Of a DNA stretch of 64,000 bases, positions 63,878 through 64,000 are shown in pieces (the first letter of the stretch is position 1; every line of letters starts with the position of its first letter). The notes beneath the pieces are model-generated. The model was not told where the DNA came from. It did no database searches and was given only the letters and a program-made list of their open reading frames with translations. Source of the DNA: Acidobacteriota bacterium (GTDB taxonomy: Bacteria; Acidobacteriota; Blastocatellia; Pyrinomonadales; Pyrinomonadaceae); the NCBI GenBank assembly GCA_025463135.1, contig JAOAPY010000030.1, positions 278,550-342,549 on the forward strand, in the 5' to 3' direction. The position numbers were made by a program, and so were the translations under genes.

Positions 63878-64000
63878 ATGGCAAAGGAAAAATTTGATCG
63901 TTCGAAGCCGCACGTAAACGTGGGGACAATCGGGCACGTAGACCACGGTAAGACGACGTTGACGGCGGCGATCACGAAGGTATTGCAGAAGCACAATCCG
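63878..64000 (+). CDS. tuf: Elongation factor Tu (partial, C-terminus off window)
   Basis: GTPase that brings aminoacyl-tRNA to the ribosome. The first 41 residues are visible: [19 protein letters not shown], then the P-loop GHVDHGKTT and LTAAITKVL, diagnostic of EF-Tu. AGG/GGAA lies just upstream of the ATG. It is in the conserved position after the tRNA Thr-Tyr-Gly-Thr cluster, so it is probably co-transcribed with it. Confidence 0.98.
   Translation, partial: MAKEKFDRSKPHVNVGTIGHVDHGKTTLTAAITKVLQKHNP

Overview
The window looks like chromosomal DNA of an Acidobacteriota bacterium, most likely class Blastocatellia. This is inferred from protein types, not from a database search: an OmpR-type winged helix fused to a TolB/PD40 propeller, a Ser/Thr kinase fused to a formylglycine-enzyme-like domain, the acidobacterial VWFA-related protein, carboxypeptidase-regulatory-domain TonB receptors, a DUF4214-tailed sugar dehydrogenase and a TPR-CHAT protein. 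GC is moderate to high, and genes are mostly single or in short same-strand runs. No phage, plasmid, CRISPR array or transposase gene was seen.

Layout. 1-10 kb: partial mreB, a GAF-GGDEF diguanylate cyclase, a FecR-domain protein, a TerC/Alx membrane protein with an extra C-terminal domain, a PpiD/SurA-like foldase and two exported proteins of unknown function. 10-18 kb: thiolase, a large protein with a PD-(D/E)XK nuclease signature, pilT, ilvE, an M19 dipeptidase and endonuclease IV. 18-27 kb: leuS, preceded by a possible Leu-rich leader peptide, then a signalling run of kinase-FGE, TPR protein, zinc-ribbon membrane protein and FHA protein. 27-37 kb: two small membrane proteins between 13-bp direct repeats, a TlpA-like lipoprotein, a PQQ-type sugar dehydrogenase, a SYLF protein, lexA with a palindrome over its promoter, a Cys-rich exported protein, the winged-helix/propeller regulator and a PhyH-type dioxygenase. 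37-50 kb: tRNA-Thr(CGT), trmFO, a VWA protein, xerC, a secreted caspase-like protein, a DksA/TraR zinc-finger protein, an iron-type TonB receptor behind a Fur-box-like site, a possible deoxyhypusine-synthase relative and uvrA. 50-64 kb: an actinoporin-like/7-bladed-propeller protein, an ECF sigma/anti-sigma pair, TPR-CHAT, an Oar-like TonB receptor with a partner protein, pgsA, and the tRNA Thr-Tyr-Gly-Thr-tuf operon, cut by the window end.

The most distinctive large-scale feature is in the intergenic DNA. Nearly every gap carries a short palindrome, or a pair of palindromes facing each other over 15-70 bp. Their sequences differ, but their architecture recurs: often a GTAG or GTAGCA head, then a 5-8 bp stem with a 2-3 nt loop. 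This resembles REP/REPIN elements. A second class has paired inverted arms made of exact 7-nt units, and one such heptamer array lies inside the CHAT protease domain. The best protein-level candidate for something new is the actinoporin-like/propeller fusion at 50.2-51.6 kb, which sits beside the sigma/anti-sigma and CHAT genes.
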